Source of the DNA: Choristoneura fumiferana
Taxonomy: Eukaryota; Arthropoda; Insecta; Lepidoptera; Tortricidae
Length of the DNA: 64,000 bases
Reading direction: 5' to 3'
NCBI RefSeq assembly: GCF_025370935.1
Contig: NC_133493.1
Coordinates: forward strand, 14,037,889 to 14,101,888
Shown: positions 1 to 10,193 of the stretch, piece after piece
How the letters are laid out: every line of letters starts with the position of its first letter
Numbering within the stretch: the stretch's first letter is position 1
Program-made: the position numbers and the translations under genes
The notes under the pieces: model-generated
Seen by the model: the letters and a program-made list of their open reading frames with translations, nothing else
Databases searched by the model: none
What the model was told of the DNA's origin: nothing

Positions 1-1229
1 TGTTAACGCACAAGATGAAAATAATTTTGCTCCCGAGTCGCTCATACAACTTTTCACACCGACAATTAAGAAACTTGAAAAAAATAAATTCTAAATATTA
101 TAAAAGAACAACCAGCATAGAAAATGACGTGGCTTTCCAATTATCAACTTAAAAAAATTGCATTTGCAATAAAACACTTAGAAAAGCCTTGAACAGAAAA
201 GTTGCACTCTCGTCAGGGAGGAAAAGTTACTTTTCTGAAGGAGAGGTGTGAAAAAATTATTTACTTACGAGAAATCTGAATTGTCGAACAGTTATGAAAC
301 CAAGTAGGTCCTTACACATTAAAATATGACCTAAGTGAAAATATACCTTTACTTTTTCTTTGCTAAGAGCAATTAAAAAAATATAGAAATAAATTACCCC
401 TAAAACACCATGTTACATTAACCTAATAAAAATACTTAGTCCGAAAATCGTAACGTTTGGAGGACTCTTTAGGTACTTTTATATTATTTCATTCACAGAT
501 TACATTATTATTATTATTATTAGCGTTATACTTATTTAGTCTCAAAATACAAACTTAAATTATAAATTATTGACAAAAAAATATAAAGTTTCCATACCTA
601 ACTTGGAGAGGCCTGAAGTCTTCAGGCTGGAGGTTGCGCGCACGCAATAAATAGCACTGAACAGTATATGTACCTGCTTACATATATATTGATAACTAAC
701 CGACCGTGAAACAAGTAGCATCTGTTTTTATTCGCTCTGTAGATAATAATCTTTTCACTAATACGTTTTAAGTGATATATTATACAAAAAAATGTGCAAC
801 AAAACTAACTAACACTTACTATCAATCGCACAATTTCTAGGTCAAATGTAATAGACATGATGTCTTAATCAGCAATCTATGAACCAACACTCTAACCCAG
901 TAAAAATCCACTGACGCACAGTATTTATGTTTGACCTGATAATATCTTATAAGTAAATATATTACAATTTTGTTATTTTGATTTTGTCTAATTTCTACGT
1001 AAATACTACCTATTATATTACACCGTACTTTGTTAATTTTTCCTTGTTGATTATTTTAGTATGTAAATGTTAGCTCGTTTAGCCTGAGACACAGGAATTA
1101 TCCTAGTTCAGGCAGGCGTGTTACATAGATTTTAAGTGAAATATTGTATTTTGTTATTTTGTACCGAAATGAATTTGAATAAATTTTATTATTATTATTT
1201 TGTTTTTTTTAAAGAATAATCTCGAGTTA

Positions 1230-1260
<31 letters not shown>

Positions 1261-1263
1261 AGT

Positions 1264-1730
1264 CTACAGCAGTCCACTGCTGGACATAGGCCTCTTCCAT
1301 GGCGTGCGATAACACTGCCTTCAGCTCCTTGCATCCATCCGCCGCCAGCGACCATCTTAAGGTCGTCCGTCCACCGTGTCTCAGGACGCCCTACCTACGC
1401 TTTCCCGTCCATGGTCTCCATTCGACGAATCGTCTACTCCACCGTTTATCGGTCCTGCGACAGACGCGGCCAGCCGAATGCCAATTCAGCGAACTAATTT
1501 TTTGAGTGACGTCGGTGACTTTCATTCTTTGTCGGATAATGTGATTTCGGATTTTATCCTTCAAAGAAACCCCTAGCATTGGTTTCTCCATAGCTCGCTG
1601 AGCGACCTTGAATTTGTGGATTAGCCCCGCAGTCAAGATCTACGTTTTGGCTCCGTAAGTTAAAACTGGTAGGACGCACTGGTTGACTTTCGTCGAAGTG
1701 TGCCGAAAGCAGCCCGGCCCAACTGTATTC
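1264..1730 (-). mobile_element. RTE-type non-LTR retrotransposon fragment, 3' part
   Basis: The minus-strand reading frame at 1391-1636 contains KVTDVTQKISSLNWHSAGRV followed by a CRRTDKRW...WRPWTGKR stretch, the pattern at the C-terminal end of RTE-clade reverse-transcriptase ORFs (usually HxCRRxDxRW...EWRP). The plus strand starts with the CCACTGCTGGACATAGG block next to an ATT-type simple repeat, which is the usual 3' end of these elements. The fragment is 5'-truncated and broken. The same fragment is in the right copy at 11874-12360. Confidence 0.7.
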
Positions 1731-1739
1731 GCCTATTAG

Positions 1740-1866
1740 GCTCTGTTTCAAAGTTGTTTCTACCGAGTTGTATATATATATGCATATGTTTTAGTGCTAG
1801 TTCTAGTCTTAGTTTTAGGTTAGGAGCCAAAATAAAGCCCACCTTTCTTTCTTTCCTTCTTTCATA
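1740..1866 (+). repeat. 3' tail of a non-LTR element with CTTT repeats
   Basis: The sequence ends in GGAGCCAAAATAAA followed by pyrimidine repeats of the CTTTCTTT type. The same tail recurs on the minus strand just after the TSEN15-like gene (29690-29758) and at 61921-61990, so it is a dispersed retroposon end. The right-copy equivalent is about 12366-12487. Confidence 0.5.
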
Positions 1867-1890
1867 TAATGCAACCTTACTAAATATTAA

Positions 1891-2045
1891 CCCCCTTACT
1901 CATAAAACTTAACAAGCCTATGTTAACTAACAAATGCTTTGTCCCTTTCTAACAAATATAAATGTCGAAGTGACAGATAAGGACAAACGAATTTTAGCGG
2001 CATTTTAACTAAAATAGGTTTGATTGTCGTTTATGAATAAGGGGG
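1891..2045. mobile_element. 155-bp MITE, present only in the left copy
   Basis: Terminal inverted repeats CCCCCTTACTCATAAA (1891-1906) and TTTATGAATAAGGGGG (2030-2045) match with one mismatch. TAA flanks each end (1888-1890 and 2046-2048). The right copy has an intact site with a single TAA near 12510, so the insertion and its 3-bp target duplication are seen directly. A TAA duplication and no coding capacity suit a PIF/Harbinger-type MITE; the superfamily is inferred. Confidence 0.88.
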
Positions 2046-2410
2046 TAAGTCGATAAGGATAGTATTACGAAAAAAAATAGTTGAAATTAGCTAATAACTT
2101 CATTACTTTATATACCTACCTGTATGAAATAATGCAAAGACTCCGATCCGAAGTCTCATAAGTTGAGCTCGGAATTAATATCTACTATTCATTCGTTCTC
2201 ATTTTGTAATGTGATATAATAAAAGAAAAGTTTTCTTAATGTATTGTTTTGTTTTGTAACATAACATGTTTTTTCCATGTACCTAATACACAACGCACGT
2301 TATTTCCGTGTATAGGTTTTTTAAAAGTAAAAAAGTCAAGTTAATATAATAATACAGTTGCAACAGTAGATGTAAGTTATAGTTTATTACTTGTTTATTA
2401 GTTTATTATT

Positions 2411-2713
2411 TTGGCATTCAAATCTCATTTAAAAAAAAAAGTGACTAGACATGCTTTTTCCGTGGACCCTTCAAACATGAACTTGATTGTAGCCAAGTGT
2501 CATGTTATCACCTTTACACGGAAAAGAGATAAAAAAGTTTACGATTATTATATAAACGGTGAGTTATTAAAAAGAAAATATGTTGTAAAGGATTTAGGAG
2601 TCTACCTTGACAGTAAATTGATGTTCAACGAACACGTGGAAAACATTACCACTCGGGCTTATAGGATTTTAGGATTTATCTTGAGAGTTTGTTTGTTTTT
2701 TTTGTTTGAATAG
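2411..2713 (+). pseudogene. Reverse-transcriptase fragment of a non-LTR retrotransposon
   Basis: The open frame contains KCHVITFTRKRDKKVYDYYI, then KDLGVYLDSKLMFNEHV and RAYRILGFI. This is the conserved region after the catalytic core in Jockey/CR1-like reverse transcriptases (KCxVxSFxRK...DLGVxxDSKLxFxxHI...A...LGF). It is about 100 codons long, with neither the catalytic YADD box nor an endonuclease. The same piece is at 13031-13345 in the right copy. Confidence 0.72.
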
Positions 2714-2715
2714 AC

Positions 2716-2775
2716 GCGAGACGGTATCACATTTATCCGTCAGTTAAAATTAATCAATGGGTGGTGAAACAGCCC
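2716..2775. repeat. Half-remnant of the GGGGCTGTT MITE family
   Basis: The block with ATTTATCCGTCAGTTAAAAT and AATCAATGGGTGGTGAAAC, ending in GCCCC, matches the right half of the complete MITE at 29760-29894. The left terminal repeat is gone. The right-copy equivalent is about 13348-13411. Confidence 0.6.
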
Positions 2776-2792
2776 CAAAGAATAATAAACTA

Positions 2793-3034
2793 CATACATA
2801 CATACATAAAAATCACGCCTGTATTCCCAAATGGGGTAGGCAGAGCACACGAAACGTTACCGATTCGGAGCCACTTTTAGCAATATTAGGTTTTAAGTTT
2901 GACAAAAACGGTACAATAGTGACAGGTTGCTAGCCTGTCGCCTACGGTGTACCTTAACCTATGTCCTCAGTCGCCTCTTACGACATCCATGGAAGAAATG
3001 GAGAGGTGTTATTCTAACCCGACACCACACGGGT
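2793..3034 (-). mobile_element. SINE-like retroposon insertion, present only in the left copy
   Basis: An 11-bp direct repeat ATAATAAACTA flanks the insert (2782-2792 and 3035-3045) and is present once at the empty site in the right copy (near 13420). On the minus strand the element ends in a CATA-type simple tail (2793-2808). The segment before the tail (CCCAAATGGGGTAGGCAGAG on the plus strand) recurs at 49390-49446 in the other orientation with a TG tail, so this is a dispersed family. It has no coding capacity. Confidence 0.88.
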
Positions 3035-3231
3035 ATAATAAACTAATGTCAATAATTGATAAACTCACAAATAAATACCAGTTTTTAATCATAACTATAA
3101 GTTTTTTACCATCCGGTATCCGGCCGGATAGTACCTACGCAACTATCCGGTATTCGGCCGAATAGTAAAATAGTGGCCGGATAGGCCGGATACTGGCCGG
3201 ATATCCGTTGCATCTCTAGTATTTATTTAAA

Positions 3232-3330
3232 TAAAATAAAAAATAAATAAATATCATGGGACATTTGACACTAATTGACCTAGTCGCAAACTAACCAAAG
3301 CTTGTACTATGAATACTAGGGCATTTCTTA
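3232..3330 (-). mobile_element. 3'-end remnant of the tRNA-headed SINE
   Basis: AATAAATAAATATCATGGG followed by CTAATTGACCTAGTCGCAAA matches the 3' end of the complete SINE at 8551-8823. The tRNA-like head is missing. The right-copy equivalent is 13790-13870. Confidence 0.6.
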
Positions 3331-4087
3331 TATTCTTACTTTTTTTTGTGTGAGTTGTAAGAATTGAGTAAGTATATTTTTTAAGAAAATCAGTAAACTG
3401 TATAGGTATTAATTCACTTAGCAAATTACATCTAGTATTATTTTTGAATATAATTTTTGACATACAAAAATTAAAAAGATTTTCAAAAAACATTCAAGTC
3501 CAAAATGTCACGGACCGTGTAGTGTGCGATTGGCGGAATTTTAAATAAAATGTTTTTTTCCGAAGAAATGTTATGTTAATTTGCAAAACATTACAGCAAT
3601 TATGCAAGACTAACCTTTGTTCTATAAAATGAATTTAAAAATATATAAATAATAATGACTATTTGTGATTTTGAGCAACATAAAGTTTGTGAGTAGTTTT
3701 TTTTTGGGTCACGACTATTTGCGATACTACAAAATGACGGTACTCGGTACAAAAGCAGCATTGATGTTGGCAAGCCTTTTTTTTTTAGAACAGCAACACG
3801 GTCTTCTTTCTCTTCTTGTCAGATTTGCAAATGGCTGAATGTAGTGTGTAGCAAACTCCTTGGAGTTTTGTACTTTTTGGTATATTTTTTGTAAAGTTCT
3901 TTTTTTGTATATTTTTCTTTTATGTGTTACTTGTCATTATTGCTTTGTGTTGTGTGGTTGTGTTATCAAGTCAAAATATTATATTTAAATTTTATCATAT
4001 TATTTCTTTGTTTGCTTTTAGTTATTTATTACAGTCCACTCATACGTTTCATAGTGTATATCTCGCAAAAAAATGTTGAAATAAAAA

Positions 4088-4640
4088 CTGGCCAAGAGCG
4101 TGTCGGACACTTCCAAAATGAGGTTCCGTAGCCATTACGAAAAAAATAAGTAATAATTTTCCAAGGATTTCGTATTTTGTGCGGAATATTCCAAGTTTAG
4201 GTATATTTTATACCTTAGGCTGCTATTTACCTACTCTAAAACTACTAATAATTCTCAAGAAAACTTAACCGTTATAGTTTTCCTTTTAAGTTTGATATAC
4301 TTACTACCATCCTGAATTTTTTCAAATTTTTCCACCCACTGGTTTAGATTTAAATGAAAATTTGCATTTTAACCCAACGATACCCCACACTACAAGGTTG
4401 GATGAGAAAAAAAAATACCCCCACTTTACGTCTATGGGAGCTACTTACTTAATTTTTGTTTTAAATTTTTTTATTGTACCATTTTTTCGGCATAGTTTAC
4501 ATAATTATATATTCTTACAAAATTACAGCTTTCTAGCATTGATAGTCCCTGAGCAAAGCCGCGGACGAACAGACAGACAGACATGGCGAAACTATAAGGG
4601 TTCCGTTTTTGCAATTATGACTACGGAAAAAAAAGGAAAA
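4088..4640. repeat. Dispersed repeat with GGTTCCGTAGCC ends
   Basis: It begins near GGTTCCGTAGCCATTACG and ends with the near-inverted ACTACGGAACCCT (clearer in the right copy at about 14415-15026). A CAGACAGACAGACATGG block precedes the right end. The layout suggests an inverted-repeat element with no coding capacity. Bases 4641-5761 are AT-rich sequence in which I recognise nothing beyond its duplicate. Confidence 0.45.
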
Positions 4641-5761
4641 CCTTAACGCGTCAACGCCGTGTACGAGTTTTGAACGTGAGTACTAGTGTCACATTATTAT
4701 TTAAAACATAATCATGTAGGTAATGTGGTGTAGTTTAAGATAATTACTTAAGATTTAATAATAATAATAATATTTTTTTATTTACATTAAATATCCATAT
4801 TGTTAGTAAACATGACGAGTACAATCAATCAATTAATGAGTAGATTACTGATTACTGATTGAGATTTGTAAAACCATGGTTGTTTTTTAGGCTATACCGA
4901 ATACGTTTGAAATTGTCACGACCATGGTATGAAAAAAATGTCACCGCCGTGGACTTTTTGAGTACATGGTCGTGACATATATAATGCGTGGTTGTGACAT
5001 TAAATTTCATTTTTAATTACTCTGTGGATTTTGTTATTATGCTAAGTTATATTGTTATACATATATGCATGTAATTTTTAAAATTGCCTTTTAAGGTATA
5101 CCGATTTTCCGCTTATCTGATTTAGTAGTCACGAAAGAACAAAACAGCAACACACCTTACACATTAAATAATGTCACGACCCAGGCACAATCTGTCACAA
5201 CAGTGTTTATTGTACCTATTTTTTTGCTTCCTGAGGGCGTTAAGCTTGTCCATATACATAAAAATATGCTATTGGTATACAATATATTATACTATACTAT
5301 ATTATACTTGTATATACTTGTACACTGTACATCGTAAGTAATAAATTGTAAAAAAACTTTCTATTCTTTTGCCCACTAGGCAACGGATAAACATACGTAA
5401 TGAACTCAAATAATTTCCTTGCTCACCCGCGACCCTACGATAGCTAAGCTTATGCAAAATATGCGTGTTCATGCAGTTCCTCCACCTCCACACTGTAAGA
5501 ACACACACAAATCACACAAACCCATCTATCACCACCACCACACTACACTGACGCGTTTCGAACTCAACCAGAGCTCATCTTCAGAGTGACACAACCGTAC
5601 ACCATGCTACCAGTTGTTAGTTGTTGTGTCTTAAAAAAGTTTTGCTAACAGTAACAAAACATTCACAGATTTCGTGCCTCACACGACTATCGAGCACATT
5701 GGAAATGAATCTACGGAATTCGAAAAAATATTGCCGCTGCATAACGCCTGTGAACAAAGAA

Positions 5762-5861
5762 NNNNNNNNNNNNNNNNNNNNNNNNNNNNNNNNNNNNNNN
5801 NNNNNNNNNNNNNNNNNNNNNNNNNNNNNNNNNNNNNNNNNNNNNNNNNNNNNNNNNNNNN
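5762..5861. other. Assembly gap of 100 N
   Basis: Exactly 100 N, the conventional placeholder for a gap of unknown size between scaffolded contigs. It starts where the left duplicated block stops. Confidence 0.99.
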
Positions 5862-5894
5862 TTTGTTTTAGTTTTGAAAAGTAGATTTGTTTTT

Positions 5895-6142
5895 GGGTTC
5901 TCTATCGTTAGCCCGAATTTCATATAATGTATCGTTTTCTAGAATTTTCATTTGCCACAAAGTAATTTATTTCTGAAATAGTAATTTCTTCAGAGTTGAT
6001 ATTAAACTAACCTAACCTAACCTACTGCATTATATATGATGACATTAAAAATAAATCTTGAAAACAGCACGGTTCTATATATTTTACGGCAAACGTTGGT
6101 ATGGCAAGTGAATTTCGGGCAAATGAAATTCGGGCAAGTAAA
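5895..6142. repeat. Dispersed CCCGAATTTCAT inverted-repeat element
   Basis: The sequence runs from a CCCGAATTTCAT end to a GAAATTCGGGCAAGTA end, so its ends are inverted repeats. A close copy is at 52505-52738. It contains short AACCT runs, which are part of the element and not a telomere. Confidence 0.6.
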
Positions 6143-6272
6143 AAATTAAGTAACACACAAACTCGCTATTGCCGCACGAAATCTATTAGCAGTGCTAATA
6201 ATAAGCCTGACGAGAAATAAGTAGCAATCAGTTCTACAAGAGTGCATCTCTTAGATGACGACGGACAATTAC

Positions 6273-6430
6273 CTAGGCCATTGGCACCGTTGGTCCTGGT
6301 AAGCCAGACAAGTGTCATGGCTGGGCATGGTCTTGTACTGCCAGTCCACGTTGGAATTCAGCAGAGTGACCGACAGCGCGGGGACCAACGTCACATCAGG
6401 CTCTTCGGGCCCTGCCTCCAATAATAGAAC
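6273..6430 (-). CDS. GMC oxidoreductase-like gene, second recognisable coding exon
   Basis: On the minus strand an acceptor (TTCCTTTGCAG) opens this exon at 6430. The exon begins VLLLEAG, the conserved GMC motif that follows the dinucleotide-binding segment, and continues PEEPDVTLVPALSVTLLNS, then VDWQYKTM. It closes at a donor (AG|GTAATT) at 6273. It is 158 nt and joins the exon at 9459-9713 in phase 0; the next junction would be after two bases of a codon. No later exon is visible in 5862-6272, which holds a MITE, so the rest of the gene lies beyond the gap or elsewhere. Confidence 0.85.
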
Positions 6431-6580
6431 CTGCAAAGGAATTTGTAAGTTATCAACTTATCACCCCAGCCTAAATTCGAAGCTCATAGCGTACAGTCAC
6501 CAGCACCAATACCTGACACAACAAGCGTGCATAAATATCTGATACGACTCTATTTCTAGAGCCGGAAGGACGTGTCAGAT

Positions 6581-6836
6581 TAAGATCGGTTTTTTGGAAT
6601 CTTTTTGTATTTTTATTTCAATTCCAAATTTTTAGATTTACGGTCATCCTGTAAAACCTAAATTGAAAATACAAACTGAAATATAGATGCACAGAAAAAC
6701 CAGAAAAATAAGACCAGCAGTGGTGTAGCGGTATAGCACGCGGCACGGAACGCCGAGGACCTGGGTTCGATTCCCAGTGCTGGTCTTATTTTTCTGGTTT
6801 TTCTGTGCATCTATATTTCAGTTTGTATTTTCAATT
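6581..6836 (+). mobile_element. Retroposon with a tRNA-like core inside a perfect 59-bp hairpin
   Basis: GACGTGTCAGAT is present on both sides (6569-6580 and 6837-6848), so this is an insertion with a 12-bp target duplication, as expected of target-primed reverse transcription. It has three parts: an 80-bp leader (6581-6660), a left arm (6661-6719), and a right arm (6778-6836) that is the exact reverse complement of the left. The 58-nt spacer, together with the inner arm ends, forms a tRNA-like cloverleaf. The leader and right part recur at 60351-60530. Ordinary tRNA-derived SINEs carry the tRNA head at the 5' end and have no long inverted repeat. Gain of the left arm by snap-back copying during insertion is an inference. 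Confidence 0.88.
6713..6784 (+). other. tRNA-like Pol III unit within the hairpin retroposon
   Basis: Seven-base acceptor strands ACCAGCA and TGCTGGT pair perfectly. TGGTGTAGCGG fits the A-box pattern, and GGTTCGATTCC is a B box in a CTGGG/CCCAG T-arm. The anticodon stem is weak (CGGC/GCCG), and position 33 would be C instead of U, so it is unlikely to be a working tRNA. A five-T run follows at 6789-6793, where Pol III would terminate. Confidence 0.72.
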
Positions 6837-6999
6837 GACGTGTCAGATATTTTTGCGCGCTCCGCTGTGGCAGATATTAATGCTGTCTGTACTGTCGCAT
6901 CCCTCTCACTCTCGTTTTAAATAATATAAGCGTCAGCGAGACGGCAATATATGAAGTTGGAATTTTGCACTTCGTAGTATAGGGCTAAGTGGCCACTGT

Positions 7000-7605
7000 G
7001 TGGTAACATAGTAAAATAGGAGAAGTAAGTTCACTACGAACGAAAGTAAATTGCGCGGCTTAAATGTGTGCGCGCCGGTTGGCGCTGGTACGCACGCAGC
7101 CTGATAATGTAAGGAGGATTAAGTTTTCTGTAGTCAAGGCTGCGTTGCCGTCGGTGCCATACGTTTTGATTTTAGCTCGCTCGTCTTGCGTTCGCTTCGC
7201 GAGACGTTCGTGTACTCGTACTTACGTATTTTTTTGTACTAGGTATAGTTGTATATTAGAAGTATGTGTATTGTAATAGTTTCGTGCAAGGACACAAGAA
7301 GAAAAAATAATAGATCCCTACCTACCTATGAACAATATAGTTATAGCATTATGTGTAAGTAAACATGAGTAATATGTACACAGTCGCCATCGCCACTCCG
7401 GCGAATTTATAAATAATATTTTTAAATTTAGTATAATAATAATAATATAGCGGCAGAGAATCTTATTGTTTCTCTAAACACAGACATTAGACAATTTTAA
7501 GTTAACTTTCGTATCAATATTGCCTGTAGATAATTAATCTAAAATAGACGTCGGCAACCCTAAGCGTCGGAGTTTATATACTTCTCCTATTTTACTATGG
7601 CGGTA
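7000..7605. mobile_element. Inverted-repeat element with TAGTAAAATAGGAGAAGTA ends
   Basis: A segment near 7006-7030 with CATAGTAAAATAGGAGAAGTA is repeated in reverse complement near 7579-7600. The ~550 bp between show no coding similarity I recognise. It lies in the large intron of the GMC gene. From 7606 to 8550 I see only unassigned intronic sequence. Confidence 0.5.
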
Positions 7606-8550
7606 AGGATTCTGGCCGCTCAATGAACAGAGAACACGCTCGCCGCTCCGTTGCCCGCTGGTGTCCTGCCCGCAGCCTTACATTCTACCCTGTATACACC
7701 CGAAATGTTGTTCCTATTCTATTTATAAAGGTGTTAATTAAGAACTGATACGAACTTCCTGTGGTTCAATAAACGCGTTAGATTAGCAAAATGTTAAAAA
7801 CATTGCGCTCAATTTGTTAAATTACGAAAGGAAAACGTAACCTCCTTATCTGGCTGAATAATTAAAGGAAACGATTAAGTTGTTTGGATTCTAGGTCAAC
7901 TTGCTGGCAATTTTAGAACTTAACGGCATTGCACGATGGCTGAAAGGCTGACGACTGAAATGTCTCTGACCCATGTCTATACCTCCAGGGTACAACAAGC
8001 AAAGCTGGCGCTGCGGCTGAAGCAACCGAGACCAGGAGAGTTATAAAATAGTAGGGTATCGGTTCAGCAAAGGTACGAGACCCTTTTATTAAAAGAAGAA
8101 GGTTTAAATATTTAGGAACCTAAACACAATAACGATGCGAATTCCAGCGTGTTAAAAAGAAAGTCGCGCGAGCAGAGCGGTGGCGCGTAGTGTGCGTGTT
8201 GCGGCAGCCGCCGAGTCGCATGCTCCTGAGAAGAAGGGCTACAAATGACCCGAAACATGTCGAGCTAAACTCGGTTTAAGGCGTGAGTTATCCGTTACAA
8301 TATCATTTAATATGAGTGAGTCGCACGGTAGCTTCATGTTCAAAATTGTTAAAAAGGTTCTCAAAAATGTCCGTAAAAGCTAAAATAATTCTTCACATAT
8401 CAGAAGGGGAAGTGCATAGATAAAAAAGAATGCAGGCTCGCTAGCTTGATAATAATGTCGCATACAAATTCCATTATTGTCGAGTGGCAAACTTGTTAAA
8501 AAGTTAAAAGGACCATGGAAATGTTGGCACAAGTCGTATATAGCTAACTC

Positions 8551-8823
8551 AAATAAATAAATATCAGGGGTCAATTCACACCAATTGACCTAGTCCCAAA
8601 GTAAGCTTAGCGAAGCTTGTGTTATGGGTGCTGAGCAACGAATAAATATAATTATATAGATATAGATATAGATACATACTTAAATACATATTAAACACCC
8701 AAGACCCGAGAACAAACATTCGTATTTTTCATACAAAAATCTGCCCCTGACACGGGAATCGAACCCGCGGCGGGACGTCAAGCTTCGTAGTCAGGTTTTC
8801 TAACCACTAGGCCATCTGGTGGT
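8551..8823 (-). mobile_element. Complete tRNA-headed SINE
   Basis: Read on the minus strand it starts with a tRNA-like head: A box in GATGGCCTAGTGG and B box in GGTTCGATTCC. It continues through an AT-rich body and ends in CTAGGTCAATTGGTGTGAA and an ATTT-rich tail. Plus-strand copies are at 41998-42225 and 47747-47998, and a 3' remnant is at 3232-3330. Shared heads, bodies and tails define one SINE family. Confidence 0.82.
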
Positions 8824-9458
8824 CAAATGGTCAAATATGACCGGTATCAATTATTTTGTTAGAAATCCGGACTTTTTTATTCGGTTTGAAACAGCTTGTG
8901 GTGGTACCTGCAGTTTTTTTTATTGAAAATAGGCGGGAAAGCATAAGCATTTTAGTAGAATAAAAATAAATGTCATAATATATTTTGAGAAAAAGTTTTT
9001 TCTACTTTAGTTTTTTTTCCCTCACCATTTTTGAGAAGAGCTTTATATTAGTCTCGGTCTCAGCTGGAATAGCAATTGGTGGCTTGTACTATTATTTATT
9101 CTGTGGTGTTAGTTAAACCACACATATTCATACTCATACTTATCCTTCGGCTGTTAATAAACTGAGACGGTAATGTAATGACGCTTAGTCGAGTGATCAA
9201 AACGCTCTAATATTCTCCTGGCCCTCCATAAGTTGGTTGATCACCTGGTAAACATATTCTAATCTTGTTCTGTGGCCATGATATATTATGTAGGTTATAT
9301 GTACAGCAAACTGATAAGTTGACTACACACGTAAAAGTTGTTAGACAAACTGAAATTAGGCGAAAAATTTTGTAGACAACTTTCTCAGCACCTTAATGTT
9401 CAGCAGTAGCCGTCTTTCGTTTGCTGATGACGTTAAAAGTGTTCGCAAAAGCATTTAC

Positions 9459-9713
9459 CTTCCATTTCTCGACAGCACTGAGCCTATTTGCCACCACGCA
9501 GCCAGAGGCCCCAGCACCCACTACGATGAAGTCGTACACCTCCCCGTTCACGACGTGATCCTGGATCTGCAGCTTCTCCTGGATCCTCCGGTCTTTGGAG
9601 TCCCCGTACAGCTGGACCACCAGGTTCAGGAACACGTAGGCGAAGGACGAGCAAGCAGTGAGCTGCGTGTGCGCTGGGCACGTCTCCGCTATGTTCGGTG
9701 GTTCCCAAATCAT
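9459..9713 (-). CDS. GMC oxidoreductase-like gene, N-terminal exon
   Basis: This exon encodes 85 residues starting MIWEPPN and carries YDFIVVGAGASGCVVANRLS (about residues 60-79), the GxGxxG dinucleotide-binding motif of FAD-dependent GMC (glucose-methanol-choline) oxidoreductases. The M-x-W-x-PPN start followed by a hydrophobic stretch (AYVFLNLVVQLYG) resembles insect glucose-dehydrogenase-like members. The exon closes at AAG|GTAAAT (9459) and continues in phase 0 at 6430, so the intron is 3.03 kb. The start is the first ATG of the frame; an upstream coding exon cannot be excluded. The FAD-attachment middle and the catalytic His region are absent, so the substrate cannot be assigned and the gene is partial in this window. 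Confidence 0.88.
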
Positions 9714-9719
9714 TGTGAA

Positions 9720-10190
9720 TCTAGCATTGGAGCGTTTTTTTTTATTATATTGTTGTGTTATGATTGTGAATACATGTATTTATTTTTCTTTATTAGACCA
9801 GGCGTAAAATAATCTGCTATTACAGTCAGCATCAGAAGTGGATGAGCGGTTACGGTGCTCAGAATGATCTGTCTACACACGACTCTACCGCCAAGGTAAT
9901 AAGAGGGTGTTTTGAGCACCACGACTGCTTAAAACCTGATTGATTGACTCATCAACGACCACTCCGAATCCTTGGACTTAAATAGCCGATTGTTTTATAA
10001 AAACACCACTCGATCTTATTTATTAAAGGGAGTCTAATAAATATAAAAAAATAAGGATGTTGATGATGTGTTCTTGTTATCCCTCACTAGGGACATAGGG
10101 CTCGTAGAAGAGTTTTCCATTTGGCTCGATCTTGCGCGGAAAAAATAAGGATATAATATAATACTATAGTTATTTGTGTCACAAGGGAGC
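9720..10190. other. Unassigned sequence upstream of the GMC exon
   Basis: AT-rich. A short segment near 10070-10140 (CCCTCACTAGGGACATAGG) resembles a worn RTE-type 3' end in minus orientation. I see no promoter that can be assigned. Confidence 0.35.
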
Positions 10191-10193
10191 AAA

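Larger units (their letters stand above)
1..5761 (+). repeat. Left copy of a 5.8-kb direct duplication
   Basis: Base 1 onward aligns with 10283 onward, and the match continues to 5761, which corresponds to 16097. Long stretches differ by only occasional single bases, for example 421-700 against 10690-10970. The main differences are whole insertions. Only this copy has the MITE at 1891-2045, the SINE at 2793-3034 and about 215 bp near 3842-4058. Only the other copy has inserts near 11480-11860, 12773-12936, 13619-13793 and 14650-14716. The copy stops at the first N of the gap. It is AT-rich and contains RTE, RT and MITE fragments listed separately; I see no host gene. Whether it is a second haplotype or a true duplication cannot be decided here. 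Confidence 0.93.
6494..6890. mobile_element. CAGTCACCAGCA MITE split by a later insertion
   Basis: The left part (6494-6580) and right part (6837-6890) match the uninterrupted copies at 16914-17045 and 40943-41073. TA precedes the left end. The split is caused by the element at 6581-6836. The right terminus is altered where it abuts a further MITE remnant (about 6893-6985, related to 43840-43975). Confidence 0.82.

Noticed and set aside
6005..6025. Run of AACCT units resembling the insect telomere repeat (TTAGG)n
   Set aside because: Only about three units, and they are inside a dispersed element that also occurs at 52505-52738.
8751..8823. Apparent tRNA genes at 8751-8823, 41998-42070 and 47747-47820
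   Set aside because: Heads of one SINE family: each is followed by the same body and 3' end, and the acceptor strands do not pair properly.
9396..9812. Plus-strand ORF of 138 codons
   Set aside because: It is the antisense of the GMC N-terminal exon, whose minus-strand frame carries the FAD motif.
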